A model generated the notes under the pieces. It did not search any database. It was not told where the DNA came from and saw only the letters and a program-made list of their open reading frames with translations. The position numbers and the translations under genes are program-made. From Bacteroidales bacterium (GTDB lineage: Bacteria; Bacteroidota; Bacteroidia; Bacteroidales; UBA3824): a stretch of 44,390 nucleotides of DNA. Numbering within the stretch: the stretch's first letter is position 1; each line of letters begins with the position of its first letter. The stretch is from positions 1-44,390 of the forward strand of contig JAKSUC010000024.1 in NCBI GenBank assembly GCA_024413595.1, read 5' to 3'. Positions 18,240 to 27,305 of the stretch are shown here, in pieces.

Positions 18240-20705
18240 ATGGATTCTTTATTTTCGTGGATCGATTTAAATAACATTTTGGTGTTTAACCCAAGTAGAC
18301 CATTACTTTTTACCCAATTTTATTTTTGGGGATTTTTTGTTTTTGTAATGTCGATTTACGTTTTTATTTATAAAAAGATTGCTCTAAGAAATGTTTATTT
18401 ATTTTTGGTGAGTGTTTTTTTCTATTATAAAACAGGTGGTATTTATGTAATTTTATTGATTTTTACAATTGTATCAATATTTTATATAACTAAATGGTTG
18501 CACAAAAAGCCTGATGGTGTTGCAAAAAAATTAATTTTGGCTCTTGGCGTTGTTGTTAATTTGTTTATTTTATTTTATTTTAAATATACTGAATTTATTT
18601 TAAATTCTGTAAATGATATTTTTAGTACAAATTTTACAATAACCAATTATTATTCAATAATTCTAACATTTTTGGGAAGTTTATATATTGTAAAATCTGA
18701 TTTATGGATTCCTATTACAATTTCTTTAATTTCTATAATTGTTTTTATTAAAAGAATACTTAAAGCAAATTCTCAAAATGATAAAAATCAATCTACTATA
18801 TTATTTATTACTTTAAATATTGTCAGTTGGGCATTATTTGTTTTTACAGAACCTTTGGTTTCTTTATTTGGATTAACCGAAGATGCAAGTTTCTTTTCAA
18901 CATTTTTAGGTGAAAATTTTGTTACCGACAAAATTATTTTACCTGTAGGAATTTCATTTTTTACATTTCAATCAATAAGTTATTGCGTTGACGTATATCG
19001 AAAACAAATTGAACCTGTTGAAAGTGTAATAGATTTTGGTTTTTATGTTTCGTTTTTCCCTCAATTAGTGGCAGGTCCTATTGTTCGTGCTTCTGAATTT
19101 ATACCTCAAATTTATAAAGAATATTCATTAACAAAACAAGAATTTGGATTAGCTTTGTTTATGATTCTTAAAGGGTTAATCAAAAAAGTTTTTATTTCAG
19201 ATTATATTTCTATCAATTTTATAGACCGAGTTTTTGATTCTCCATTAAAATATTCTGGTTACGAAACTTTAATGTCGCTTTATGGTTATAGTATGCAAGT
19301 TTATGCCGATTTTAGTGGATACACAGATATTGCAATAGGTTTAGCTCTTTTGATGGGATTTAAATTGTCGATGAATTTTAATTCTCCTTATAAAGCAAAA
19401 AGTACCGCAGAATTTTGGAGACGCTGGCATATTTCATTATCAACTTGGCTCAAAGATTATTTATATATTCCAATTGGAGGAAATAGAAATGGATCTTTAG
19501 GTGGATATATTTGTTGGATTGTGATAATTACAGTTTGGGTTATGCTTTCTGGAAGCATGATTTTAGCAATTATTCTTTATGGTTCGTTTGCTATTTTAAT
19601 GACAATTGCCCACTTTTTCCCAGATTTTAAATTAACTCTTGTAACATCTATGAACAATTTGATAACCATGTTGTTAGGTGGACTTTGGCATGGTTCAAGT
19701 TGGATGTTTGTTATTTGGGGTGGTTATAATGGGTTAGGTCTTGTGGTTTATAAACTTTGGCGAAAAGAACAACAAATTTTACGTTGGATTATTCTTGCTG
19801 TTTTAAATATTGGTGCTTTTATAACTTATCATTTTAATATTTGGCATAATGATAATGGCATTTTATTATGGATTATTGCCAATTGTGTTTGGTTTTTCTG
19901 TTATTTTGTTTGGAAACTTAAATTATCAAAAGTCAAATTCTTTAAACTTTCAAGTTATATTTTGTCAACCATTATTATTGCATTTTTTATTTTGTGTATT
20001 GATGTTATATCTGGATTTTGGTTTACTGAATATAAATATATTTTCTGGATTGGATTTACTTTGTTAGCAATGGGAGCTTTTTATTATGCCAATTTAAAAT
20101 CTCTTCCATATTGTGAGGAACGTCCAGTAAAAGATGATTCTAAAATAGAAAAGGTTAAATCAAAAATAAATCTTTTTCCAGAAAAAACATTTCAAACTAT
20201 ATTGGTTTGGTTAAATTTTATAGTATCAGCAACTTGTTGTTATATAGGATATACTTCAGCTTTAAATATAATTTGGTTAACAATTTCGTCAATAATTTTG
20301 GCATCGTATCTTTTTATGATTGTTAAACCGCAAATAAAAGAACCTTCAAAATTTTTAGCATATTTTTGGGGAATATTTTTAACATTTAATTTTATAACAT
20401 TTACAAGAATTTGGTTTAGAGCTCAAGATATTGAAACAACAGGATATATTTTGGAACGATTATTAAACGGATGGTCTGACCTTAGTTTAATACCTCAAAT
20501 GACAATGGCTTACAAAAAAGTTTTTATTGTAATGGCTTTTGGTTTTGTAATTCATTGGTTGTCGGTTCCTTTTAAAGAAAAATATACAAATTGGTTTGTT
20601 AATTCACCTATTTGGATTAAAGTTTTAATTTGTGTAGTAACTGTATTTATATTATATCAAGTTAAAGCTTCTGATTTACAACCTTTTATTTATTTTCAAT
20701 TTTAA
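18240..20705 (+). CDS. MBOAT family O-acyltransferase (AlgI/PatA-like)
   Basis: An 821-residue polytopic inner-membrane protein. The MBOAT core carries PQLVAGPIVRASEFIPQ, the long block FSGYTDIAIGLALLMGF, then FWRRWHISLSTWLKDYLYIP, and LLGGLWHGSSWMFVIWGG with the catalytic His. Such proteins pass acetyl groups across the membrane to SGNH partners that acetylate peptidoglycan or exopolysaccharide. It is much longer than the ~470-500 residue AlgI type: an inserted hydrophobic region near residues 135-225 splits the N-terminal part, and a long multi-spanning, partly hydrophilic region (~520-760) separates the core from the last helices. It follows two SGNH genes; the signal-peptidase-like gene starts 6 bp after its stop. 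Confidence 0.92.
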   Translation: MDSLFSWIDLNNILVFNPSRPLLFTQFYFWGFFVFVMSIYVFIYKKIALRNVYLFLVSVFFYYKTGGIYVILLIFTIVSIFYITKWLHKKPDGVAKKLILALGVVVNLFILFYFKYTEFILNSVNDIFSTNFTITNYYSIILTFLGSLYIVKSDLWIPITISLISIIVFIKRILKANSQNDKNQSTILFITLNIVSWALFVFTEPLVSLFGLTEDASFFSTFLGENFVTDKIILPVGISFFTFQSISYCVDVYRKQIEPVESVIDFGFYVSFFPQLVAGPIVRASEFIPQIYKEYSLTKQEFGLALFMILKGLIKKVFISDYISINFIDRVFDSPLKYSGYETLMSLYGYSMQVYADFSGYTDIAIGLALLMGFKLSMNFNSPYKAKSTAEFWRRWHISLSTWLKDYLYIPIGGNRNGSLGGYICWIVIITVWVMLSGSMILAIILYGSFAILMTIAHFFPDFKLTLVTSMNNLITMLLGGLWHGSSWMFVIWGGYNGLGLVVYKLWRKEQQILRWIILAVLNIGAFITYHFNIWHNDNGILLWIIANCVWFFCYFVWKLKLSKVKFFKLSSYILSTIIIAFFILCIDVISGFWFTEYKYIFWIGFTLLAMGAFYYANLKSLPYCEERPVKDDSKIEKVKSKINLFPEKTFQTILVWLNFIVSATCCYIGYTSALNIIWLTISSIILASYLFMIVKPQIKEPSKFLAYFWGIFLTFNFITFTRIWFRAQDIETTGYILERLLNGWSDLSLIPQMTMAYKKVFIVMAFGFVIHWLSVPFKEKYTNWFVNSPIWIKVLICVVTVFILYQVKASDLQPFIYFQF

Positions 20706-20711
20706 CGTATT

Positions 20712-21797
20712 ATGGCAAAAATTAAAAAAGATTCATCATCAGACAATTCTAAAAAAGATTTGTTGAGTTCTCAAAAATCTTCAAAAAAAATTGAAGAAAA
20801 AAGTAAAAAAAAATCAGGATTAAGTAAAATTGCCAAAATAGTTATTTTGTGTTCTATAGTCTTGATTGTGTTTGGATTAGCATTTCTAATTTTTGGTAGA
20901 GTTAGAGTTATTGATAATTCGATGGAGTCTACAATTGCTAAAGACGAAACAATTTGGTTTAATAGATTTGCAACTCCTGATTATTCAGATTTAGTTGTTT
21001 ATCATCATCCCGAAACAGATAGTATAGTTTCGTCAGCCAAAGACAAAAATTATTATAAAATGTGTCGTATGTATGGACCTAAATGGGTGTCAAAATCTCA
21101 AGTAATTTATCAAAAAATGAACAAACGCCCTATTTACGTTTCTAGATGCGTTGCAAAACCTGGTGATATTGTTGAAATTGTTGATAATACTATTTTGGTA
21201 AATAAGAAAAAAGTTAACAATTTAATCACTACTAAAAAATCGTTTTTTGTTGTTAATAATGGCTTAATTAATCCAAATGTGCTTGATACTATTGGTATTG
21301 CAAAAAGCGATATGACTGGTGAAGTTGATTATGCAGAAGATTTTTTAAGTATTTATAAGAATAAAATACAATCTAACAATATTGCTATTTATTGTTTAAA
21401 TGATTTAACTGCAAATAAACTTTCTCAATATTCTGTTATTAAGCATGTTGATCCTGTTGTTTTGCCTAAAAAACATTTTGAACCTACTGTTTATCCATAT
21501 TCAAAAGAAGAAGCTTGGAATGAAAGTAATTTTGGTCCTTTGTTGATTCCTAAAGCTAATAAAGTTTTAAAATTAAATAAAAGAGTTGCAAATTTTTATC
21601 GTCGTGTTATTGAAGTATATGAAGGTAATAAATTTGAAATTGTAGGCGACGATATTATTATTAATGATCAAAAAGTTAATTCTTATCGTTTTAAACAAGA
21701 TTATTATTTTGTGATTGGTGATAACAGAACTTCTAAAAATGATTCTAGATTTTTTGGTTTTGTTCCTGAAGATCACATTGTTGGTGTTGCTTATTAA
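20712..21797 (+). CDS. S26 signal peptidase I-like protein lacking the usual catalytic Lys
   Basis: A 361-residue protein with a Lys/Ser-rich start, one membrane helix (about 41-61) and an S26 fold. The box with the nucleophile reads VRVIDNSMESTI (Ser70). The box normally containing the general-base Lys (usual form IKRxxxxPGD) reads YVSRCVAKPGD, so Ser144 occupies the Lys position. The C-terminal box GDNRTSKNDSRFFGFVPEDH is well preserved. A long insertion (about 155-325) is usual for Bacteroidetes enzymes. Signal peptidases cleave Sec signal peptides; this one may be inactive, use another base, or be a specialised paralogue. It is almost joined to the MBOAT gene (6-bp gap), suggesting a shared transcript. 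Confidence 0.85.
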   Translation: MAKIKKDSSSDNSKKDLLSSQKSSKKIEEKSKKKSGLSKIAKIVILCSIVLIVFGLAFLIFGRVRVIDNSMESTIAKDETIWFNRFATPDYSDLVVYHHPETDSIVSSAKDKNYYKMCRMYGPKWVSKSQVIYQKMNKRPIYVSRCVAKPGDIVEIVDNTILVNKKKVNNLITTKKSFFVVNNGLINPNVLDTIGIAKSDMTGEVDYAEDFLSIYKNKIQSNNIAIYCLNDLTANKLSQYSVIKHVDPVVLPKKHFEPTVYPYSKEEAWNESNFGPLLIPKANKVLKLNKRVANFYRRVIEVYEGNKFEIVGDDIIINDQKVNSYRFKQDYYFVIGDNRTSKNDSRFFGFVPEDHIVGVAY

Positions 21798-21818
21798 TAT
21801 TTTCTTATTCATTATAAT

Positions 21819-21859
21819 ATCCAAAGAATTTTATTTTTAATTCTTTGGATTTTTTTTTG
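21819..21859 (+). terminator. terminator after signal-peptidase-like gene
   Basis: A 12-bp stem (21819-21830 with 21839-21850) with an 8-nt loop is followed by nine T. It ends the long plus-strand run and separates it from the minus-strand glycosyltransferase gene. Confidence 0.8.
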
Positions 21860-21862
21860 ATA

Positions 21863-22786
21863 TTATAATTCTTTTTTTGTTTTATTTGTTAATAAATATT
21901 TTATTCGTTTAATTAAGTTGATAGTTTTTCTAAATAATGATGTATTGTATGTTTTTCTAAAAGTTTTTAAAATTTCTGAATTTTGTTCGATATTATCTGT
22001 AAAATTTTGTAAATCAATATTTTCAACAGAAAATGTTCTATATTTTTTTGTATTTCTTACATTTGTACCACTTCCATCAGTGCCTATGTTTTCTACTAAA
22101 GATTTTGTTGGATATACAGTTGGTAAATTATTGCAAAATCCTGAATAACAAAATCTTATAGACCACGAGTTGATTTGTCCAATTTGTTGTTTTAATAACA
22201 TTGGCGTTAAATCATCGCCACATTCATTAAATTTTTTGATTTTGTTTTTATCTCTTATAAAATCTTTAAAATCAGAAACTTGCCAATCAATAATTTCCCA
22301 TTTTTCTTTCCATGTTGCCCAACCCCATGAACAGTTTCTTTTGATTATATAGGTAGAATTTTTATAATTTTGAGGTATTTTTATGTTTGGTGTATATCCT
22401 GATATAGACAAAACATTTTTGTTTTTATAAAATTCTAATGCCGCTGTTATGTATTCTAAAAATCCTTTTGAAACTTTTATATCGTCTTCAATAACAGTAA
22501 TTTGTGAATAATTGCTAAAAGCATTATTTAATCCAGTGATTATATTTTGAGCTAAACCAATATTTTTTTCTCTTTTGATTAATTTTATAGATTTAAAACC
22601 ATTTGCTTTTTCGCATATTTCTCTAACTTTTAATACCTCAGATTCTGATTCTTTGTTTTTTGCACCATCTGAAAAAATTATTAAATCATAATTGTTTGAT
22701 TTATTGCATTCTATTAATGATTTCAAAACTTTTTCTGTATGAATTGGTCTATTATATACAAATAATGCTATTGCAAATTCTTCCAT
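21863..22786 (-). CDS. family 2-like glycosyltransferase
   Basis: A 307-residue cytoplasmic or peripheral enzyme with a GT-A fold start: FAIALFVYNRPIHTEKVLKS, then IIFSDGAKN, and VIEDDIKVSKGFLEY where EDD is the likely metal- and nucleotide-sugar-binding DxD-like motif. A Trp-rich NCSWGWATWKEKW segment follows. The C-terminal ~60 residues are basic. Proteins of this group transfer sugars onto surface polysaccharides, LPS or glycoproteins; donor and acceptor cannot be read from sequence. It stands alone on the minus strand, so it is not part of a visible polysaccharide cluster. Confidence 0.85.
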   Translation of the reverse strand: MEEFAIALFVYNRPIHTEKVLKSLIECNKSNNYDLIIFSDGAKNKESESEVLKVREICEKANGFKSIKLIKREKNIGLAQNIITGLNNAFSNYSQITVIEDDIKVSKGFLEYITAALEFYKNKNVLSISGYTPNIKIPQNYKNSTYIIKRNCSWGWATWKEKWEIIDWQVSDFKDFIRDKNKIKKFNECGDDLTPMLLKQQIGQINSWSIRFCYSGFCNNLPTVYPTKSLVENIGTDGSGTNVRNTKKYRTFSVENIDLQNFTDNIEQNSEILKTFRKTYNTSLFRKTINLIKRIKYLLTNKTKKEL

Positions 22787-22896
22787 TTTTAATTTTTTTA
22801 CAAATTTATATTTATTTGTTTAATTTATTTATTTTTATGATTGACTTTAATCAAAATTATTTGTATTTTTATAAAAATATTTAATCAAACTATTCT

Positions 22897-23433
22897 ATGG
22901 AAAATTCTGATAAAATAACTAAAAATAATTTTGCATCTTTTTGGAAAGATAAAAAAGGTGAAAATCAAGAGATTGATTCTTTGTTTGAAAAAGCTAAAGA
23001 TAGCGAAGATAGTTCTATTTGGGACAAATTGATTGGTATGGCAACCGAATATTTACAAGATGCTGTTAAAGATTCTACTAAAAAAAAATCTACTAAAAAG
23101 AAATCTACAACTTCTTGTAAATCAAAAACCTCCACTACAAAAAAGACAACAAAAACCAAAACTTCTGATAAACCAGAATGGGTAGATTTAATGAAAAAAT
23201 TTATTAGTATGTGTTCTACACAAGATAATAAGAAAAATGTAACTACTCAACGAATTTCAAATTTATTAGATGATATTAAAGCATTTATGAAAACAAGTCG
23301 ACAACAATATGATTTGTTGAAACAAGTTAGAGATAAATTAGCGTCAAAAGCAGATAGTGATCAACGTACTCAAGAAATGCCTATGTGGGCTGATTTGGTT
23401 CGTGCTTGTCAAAATGCTATTAAATCTGTATGA
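22897..23433 (+). CDS. Lys/Thr/Ser-rich protein of unknown function
   Basis: A 178-residue soluble protein. An acidic N-terminal part (1-60) is joined by a linker of about 35 residues made almost only of Lys, Thr and Ser (about 62-95) to a helical C-terminal part with heptad-like character (LLDDIKAFMKTSRQQYDLLK). The two halves share a similar element (WDKLIGMA and WVDLMKKF, then MWADLVRA), perhaps a short repeated helix. No known domain. It has its own terminator downstream. The Lys-rich linker could bind nucleic acid, but this is speculation. Confidence 0.65.
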   Translation: MENSDKITKNNFASFWKDKKGENQEIDSLFEKAKDSEDSSIWDKLIGMATEYLQDAVKDSTKKKSTKKKSTTSCKSKTSTTKKTTKTKTSDKPEWVDLMKKFISMCSTQDNKKNVTTQRISNLLDDIKAFMKTSRQQYDLLKQVRDKLASKADSDQRTQEMPMWADLVRACQNAIKSV

Positions 23434-23459
23434 GTTTTTTTTATAATAGGTTCAAATTT

Positions 23460-23490
23460 ACCGCTGATATTTTGTCAGCGGTTTTTTTTA
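23460..23490 (+). terminator. terminator after Lys-rich protein gene
   Basis: An 8-bp stem (23460-23467 with 23475-23482) with a 7-nt loop is followed by eight T (first within the stem). Confidence 0.85.
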
Positions 23491-24786
23491 TAATTTATTT
23501 TTTTCAATTGTATCTTTTACTGCGCCAACTGCAATATCCATATTGTAATATTCCCAATCAACAAATCGTCCTGACATATAAAATTGTTGTTGAGATAATT
23601 CTTCTTTTATTTCTTTTATTTTTTCTCTTGTATCATTATTTTGAATTGGATATGTATATTTATGATATTCATGTGTTAAATATCGTGGATGTAATGGCAT
23701 TTTTGATAGATTTTGTAAGATTTCTTCTTCTGAAATTTGATCTGTAAATTCTATTGTAGCAGTTAATTGTTTTGTATTATTATTTTCAGGTGAAAAATTA
23801 CCAGTACATATTATTCTGTGTGATTGATAGTTAGTGCTTGGTAGATATATCCAACTATATGAATTTTTGTCTATTTCGCAAAATACAGTTGTGGTTCCAT
23901 GATATTCTAAATTATTTATAAAATTTTTATATTTTTCAAATTCTTCAATTTGTAAAATATTGTTTAAATCTTTGATATTTCCACAAAAAAATACTATGTC
24001 AAATTTTTTATTATTTATAATCCATTTATTGTTAATTTTTTTGATTTCTTTGATTTCTGAATTAAAGTTAATGTTTTGATTTTCTGCAAGTTTGTTAGCA
24101 ATAAATTGAGAACCATTTTTTTTAGGATACCAAAAGTTGCTATGTACAAATGTTTTGTCTTTGATATGATTAAAATTGTTATAAAGAATTTCTTCAATAG
24201 AAGGCATTGGTAATTTGCCTTTTAACCATGATAATGGAATTTTTTTAAGATTAGTATGCCAAATTTTTTCGTTGTAAGGTTTAAAATATATTTTATATAA
24301 AGTTTCGCCAAAATTCCACTTTAAAAATTCTTCAAAATTTTTAGGTTCTCTTCTATGTCTTGATTTTGTGATTTTTTCGATGTCGTTAATAAAACTATGT
24401 TGAATTTCTGGTTTTAACATATGGACATGATTTTCAATAGGATAGGGGACACCTTCTACCCAAGATGTATTTTTTACAAATAAACTTCGTTTAACAGGAT
24501 TTGTAACTTCTCCATTTTCAAAAAAAACACATGAATTTCGTTCTGATTTAATAAAATCGTTTTCAAAATCAAATTTTTCAGAAAAAAAATTCATTACGTC
24601 TTCTCTTTTTGTGTTAAAAACGTGCCCTCCACAAATATGAAATAAATTATCGTTTATAGTTTTACATCTGATTAATCCACCTGGAGTTGATTCTTTTTCA
24701 AAGATTTCTATATCATATTTTTTGTTTAGTAAGTTTGCAACTGCTAAACCTGAAATTCCTGAGCCAATAATTGCTAATGTTTTCAT
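23488..24786 (-). CDS. FAD-dependent oxidoreductase, UDP-galactopyranose mutase / protoporphyrinogen oxidase-like
   Basis: A 432-residue protein from the chosen start at 24786 (MKTLAIIGSGISGL). An upstream ATG at 24810 would begin inside a hairpin and is rejected. The Rossmann GxGxxG motif is at residues 8-13, followed by the Glu-ending second strand EIFEKESTPGGLI. HICGGHVFNTK and FKPYNEKIWHTNLKKIPLSWL resemble the flavin-contacting segments of UGM-like amine-oxidase-fold proteins, and the C-terminal MSGRFVDWEYYNMD closes the FAD site. The likely reaction is a flavin-dependent sugar-nucleotide rearrangement or oxidation. It is last in a minus-strand run after the DUF4831 gene, with a hairpin between them. 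Confidence 0.8.
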   Translation of the reverse strand: MKTLAIIGSGISGLAVANLLNKKYDIEIFEKESTPGGLIRCKTINDNLFHICGGHVFNTKREDVMNFFSEKFDFENDFIKSERNSCVFFENGEVTNPVKRSLFVKNTSWVEGVPYPIENHVHMLKPEIQHSFINDIEKITKSRHRREPKNFEEFLKWNFGETLYKIYFKPYNEKIWHTNLKKIPLSWLKGKLPMPSIEEILYNNFNHIKDKTFVHSNFWYPKKNGSQFIANKLAENQNINFNSEIKEIKKINNKWIINNKKFDIVFFCGNIKDLNNILQIEEFEKYKNFINNLEYHGTTTVFCEIDKNSYSWIYLPSTNYQSHRIICTGNFSPENNNTKQLTATIEFTDQISEEEILQNLSKMPLHPRYLTHEYHKYTYPIQNNDTREKIKEIKEELSQQQFYMSGRFVDWEYYNMDIAVGAVKDTIEKNKL

Positions 24787-24799
24787 ATTTGTATGTTTA

Positions 24800-24822
24800 A
24801 AATCCTCCATAAAGGAGGATTT
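24800..24822 (-). terminator. hairpin between DUF4831 and FAD oxidoreductase genes
   Basis: AAATCCTCC (24800-24808) and GGAGGATTT (24814-24822) form a perfect 9-bp stem with a 5-nt loop just after the DUF4831 stop. The T run on the minus strand is short, so it may be a partial terminator. It also sequesters GGAGG. Confidence 0.55.
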
Positions 24823-24825
24823 ATT

Positions 24826-26013
24826 TTAATTTAAACTTTTTAATGTTCCATATTCAGGGTAGAATATAGCTTTAAAATTGGTATCTTCCATTAATGTTGA
24901 TGGTAAATATCTAATAATTCCCATTTGATTAATGTTGATAATTTTTTCAGAAATTGCACTATTATTTTGAATAATTCTAATTAAACCGTTTGCTGGTGTT
25001 AAATATGCTATTCCATTAAAACTTGGTTTAATTTTATTTTTTCTAATTATATTAGCTTGATTTTCTTCAAATATTTGTTCTACAGAGTTGTTTAATAAGT
25101 TTGTAATGTCAATGTTTATTGGATTACCGCGCAAACTTGTTTTTGGTTGAACTCCGTATTCAGGTGAAAATTTAAACAATGTTGTTTGAATATGTTTGGT
25201 GTTTTCGGGTGTAAAACTAAATTCGTATTTTTTTTCGATTTTAATTTTTTTACCAATAAACATACTCATATATGATTCTTCTAATTTGTTAAGTTGTTCA
25301 ATCATATATTTTAAAGCATCTCCTGATGGTTGATTTTTATTGTCAGCTTCGCCAACTAACAAAGCATTTCTATCATCACGTAATATAAATATTTGATTTG
25401 CAAGTTCTTGCGCTTGTTCGTCAATTGATTTTCTTATAATTTGTTTATTTGCAGTTGGAACTGCTGTAAAAATTGAGTCAGCATCTACAACGTGTAAAAC
25501 TGTATCAAAAACAGTTTCGTAACGATTGATATTTAATGTATTAAATTGATTTTTATTTATATTATCTTCTTTAATATTTAAATTTTGTTTTTCTTGATAA
25601 TAAGTGTTATTAGAATTGTAGTCAGATTTAGCATTTACACTTTCAAGAAATCCTTCTGGTGAAAAATTATATGAGCAAGGATAATTGCTTTCTACTACAA
25701 AAGTTCTTGAAGAGTCTTTAACTGGATATGATGAAATTTCTGTGTTTGAAATATACCAAACGCTTGAATTTTCGGTAATTACATCATCAGTTCCTAAATA
25801 TTTGTGTGCATACATTGAGTATGGACCTTTTACAGATATTTCGTTTACTGCTGTAACTTCTACTGATACAACAGTTTTAGGCAATGAATAAATTATTGGA
25901 TTATTTTTGTATTCATGTACTGTTTGAATGTTTTCAACTTTAATAAATTTTTTTTCTGTACTACTACAACTTGCTAATATTACCAAAGGTAATAGATAAA
26001 GTATTTTTTTCAT
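24826..26013 (-). CDS. DUF4831 family lipoprotein
   Basis: A 395-residue lipoprotein with lipobox ILASC at residues 12-16. The body fits DUF4831, a Bacteroidetes family: IYSLPKTVVSVEVTA near residues 43-57, then GPYSMYAHKYLGTDD, and a central region with IDEQAQELANQIFILRDDR and FIGKKIKIEKKYEFSFTP. The function is not established; the lipid anchor places it in the envelope. It lies 58 bp after the MORN-repeat gene on the same strand and probably shares its transcript. Confidence 0.85.
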   Translation of the reverse strand: MKKILYLLPLVILASCSSTEKKFIKVENIQTVHEYKNNPIIYSLPKTVVSVEVTAVNEISVKGPYSMYAHKYLGTDDVITENSSVWYISNTEISSYPVKDSSRTFVVESNYPCSYNFSPEGFLESVNAKSDYNSNNTYYQEKQNLNIKEDNINKNQFNTLNINRYETVFDTVLHVVDADSIFTAVPTANKQIIRKSIDEQAQELANQIFILRDDRNALLVGEADNKNQPSGDALKYMIEQLNKLEESYMSMFIGKKIKIEKKYEFSFTPENTKHIQTTLFKFSPEYGVQPKTSLRGNPINIDITNLLNNSVEQIFEENQANIIRKNKIKPSFNGIAYLTPANGLIRIIQNNSAISEKIININQMGIIRYLPSTLMEDTNFKAIFYPEYGTLKSLN

Positions 26014-26071
26014 TTTTTGAAACTATTATTTTTTATTTGTTTATATTTTTAAAATTATAAAATATTTTGAA

Positions 26072-27304
26072 TTATTTCCAATCATATTCCATTGGATCGT
26101 TTATATAATCTTGAGGATCAGGAAGTAAATTTTTCGGATTTATTAATTCTTTTAGTTTTTTGCTTTGTTCTTCTTCGATTTTTTCGTCTAATTTACCATT
26201 GGTATACTTATGTGTTACATAATCTTTTTTTTCTTCGTCGTAATATTTCCATTCTCCGTCAGGTAATCCATTTTTGTAAGCACCTGTTATAATGATTTTT
26301 CCTTTAATGTCGTATTTATTATAACGACCATTTAATTTTCCATTTTCGTAAGTTGTTTCAAAAATAGGAGTTGATGATTCGTAATATCTTTTCCAAGTTC
26401 CATGTTTTACACCATCTTTCCAATTAATTTCTTCTAATGGAAATCCAAAAATAAAATATGTGGTTTCTAATCCATTTTTTACACCATTTTTATAATTTTC
26501 TTCGGCAATTAAAAGAGAGTCGCTTGTAAAATATTGCCATAAACTATCTTTTTTGTGATTGTAATAATATCCCATTGCAATTTTATCACCATTTTCAGCA
26601 TATAAAATGGCAGAAGCAACTTCTTTATTTATACAATATAAATGAGCACTAACGCCTCCTGTTTTTTCATAAAATTTGTAAAAATCACCATGTGGAATGT
26701 CGTTTTCAAAATTTATTTGTGATTTTCTGTTGCCATTTTCATATTTTTCGATCCAAACACCTTGTCGTTTTCCGCTTAAATCTAATTGATTTGTAGGTCC
26801 TTCGTAATCTGAAAGTCGTTTTCCTATTGCTATCGGGGTAATAAATTTTTCGGGATTAAATATTCTTAAATATATTTCTGTTGTGTCTTTATAAATTTTT
26901 GCAAGCATTGAGGCATGATCTCTGGCTTTATCTTTTTCATTATTTCCATAATATTTGTTTTGTATTGTTAATATTGTATCGTGCATTTCGGCTAATATTG
27001 ACGAAAATTTTTCTTGTTTTTCGTTATTTTTATCTTTGTTAATAGCTTGATATATTGTATTTTCTGCTAATTTTAATGTTGTTTCTTTTTGTGTATTTTT
27101 ATACTGATTAAAATATGAAAATCCTAAATAATAAAATCCTTCAGGATTTGTATTATTTGAACTATTATATTTTTTTGCAGATTCTATACATGCTTCATAT
27201 TGTTGATTTGTATATAATTCTGCAATTTTTGCCATTTTTTTGTCTTGTGCAAATATGTTGAATGTAAACATAAATAGTGATAATGATAATAATATTTTTT
27301 TCAT
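26072..27304 (-). CDS. exported protein with N-terminal helical repeats and C-terminal MORN-like repeats
   Basis: A 410-residue protein with a signal peptide (residues 1-19). Residues 25-150 look like TPR-type helices (YTNQQYEACIESAKKY, then GFYYLGFSYFNQYKN). Residues 190-380 hold repeated units of the MORN / YwqK type: GVWIEKYENGNRKS, then HGDFYKFYEKTGG, then HGTWKRYYES, then NGRYNKYDIKGK, then DGEWKYYDEEK. In Bacteroidetes such proteins are common and are thought to mediate protein contacts; some databases label them YwqK antitoxins, which this sequence does not support. The start codon lies 1 bp after the M14 stop, so the two are almost certainly co-transcribed. Confidence 0.82.
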   Translation of the reverse strand: MKKILLSLSLFMFTFNIFAQDKKMAKIAELYTNQQYEACIESAKKYNSSNNTNPEGFYYLGFSYFNQYKNTQKETTLKLAENTIYQAINKDKNNEKQEKFSSILAEMHDTILTIQNKYYGNNEKDKARDHASMLAKIYKDTTEIYLRIFNPEKFITPIAIGKRLSDYEGPTNQLDLSGKRQGVWIEKYENGNRKSQINFENDIPHGDFYKFYEKTGGVSAHLYCINKEVASAILYAENGDKIAMGYYYNHKKDSLWQYFTSDSLLIAEENYKNGVKNGLETTYFIFGFPLEEINWKDGVKHGTWKRYYESSTPIFETTYENGKLNGRYNKYDIKGKIIITGAYKNGLPDGEWKYYDEEKKDYVTHKYTNGKLDEKIEEEQSKKLKELINPKNLLPDPQDYINDPMEYDWK

Positions 27305-27305
27305 T

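Noticed and set aside
24786..24810. Upstream ATG for the FAD oxidoreductase
   Set aside because: The extra eight codons lie in a hairpin and precede the conserved MKTLAIIGSG start.
26072..27304. YwqK-type antitoxin label for the MORN-repeat protein
   Set aside because: No toxin partner is adjacent, and the protein is exported with helical repeats, so a toxin-antitoxin role is not supported.
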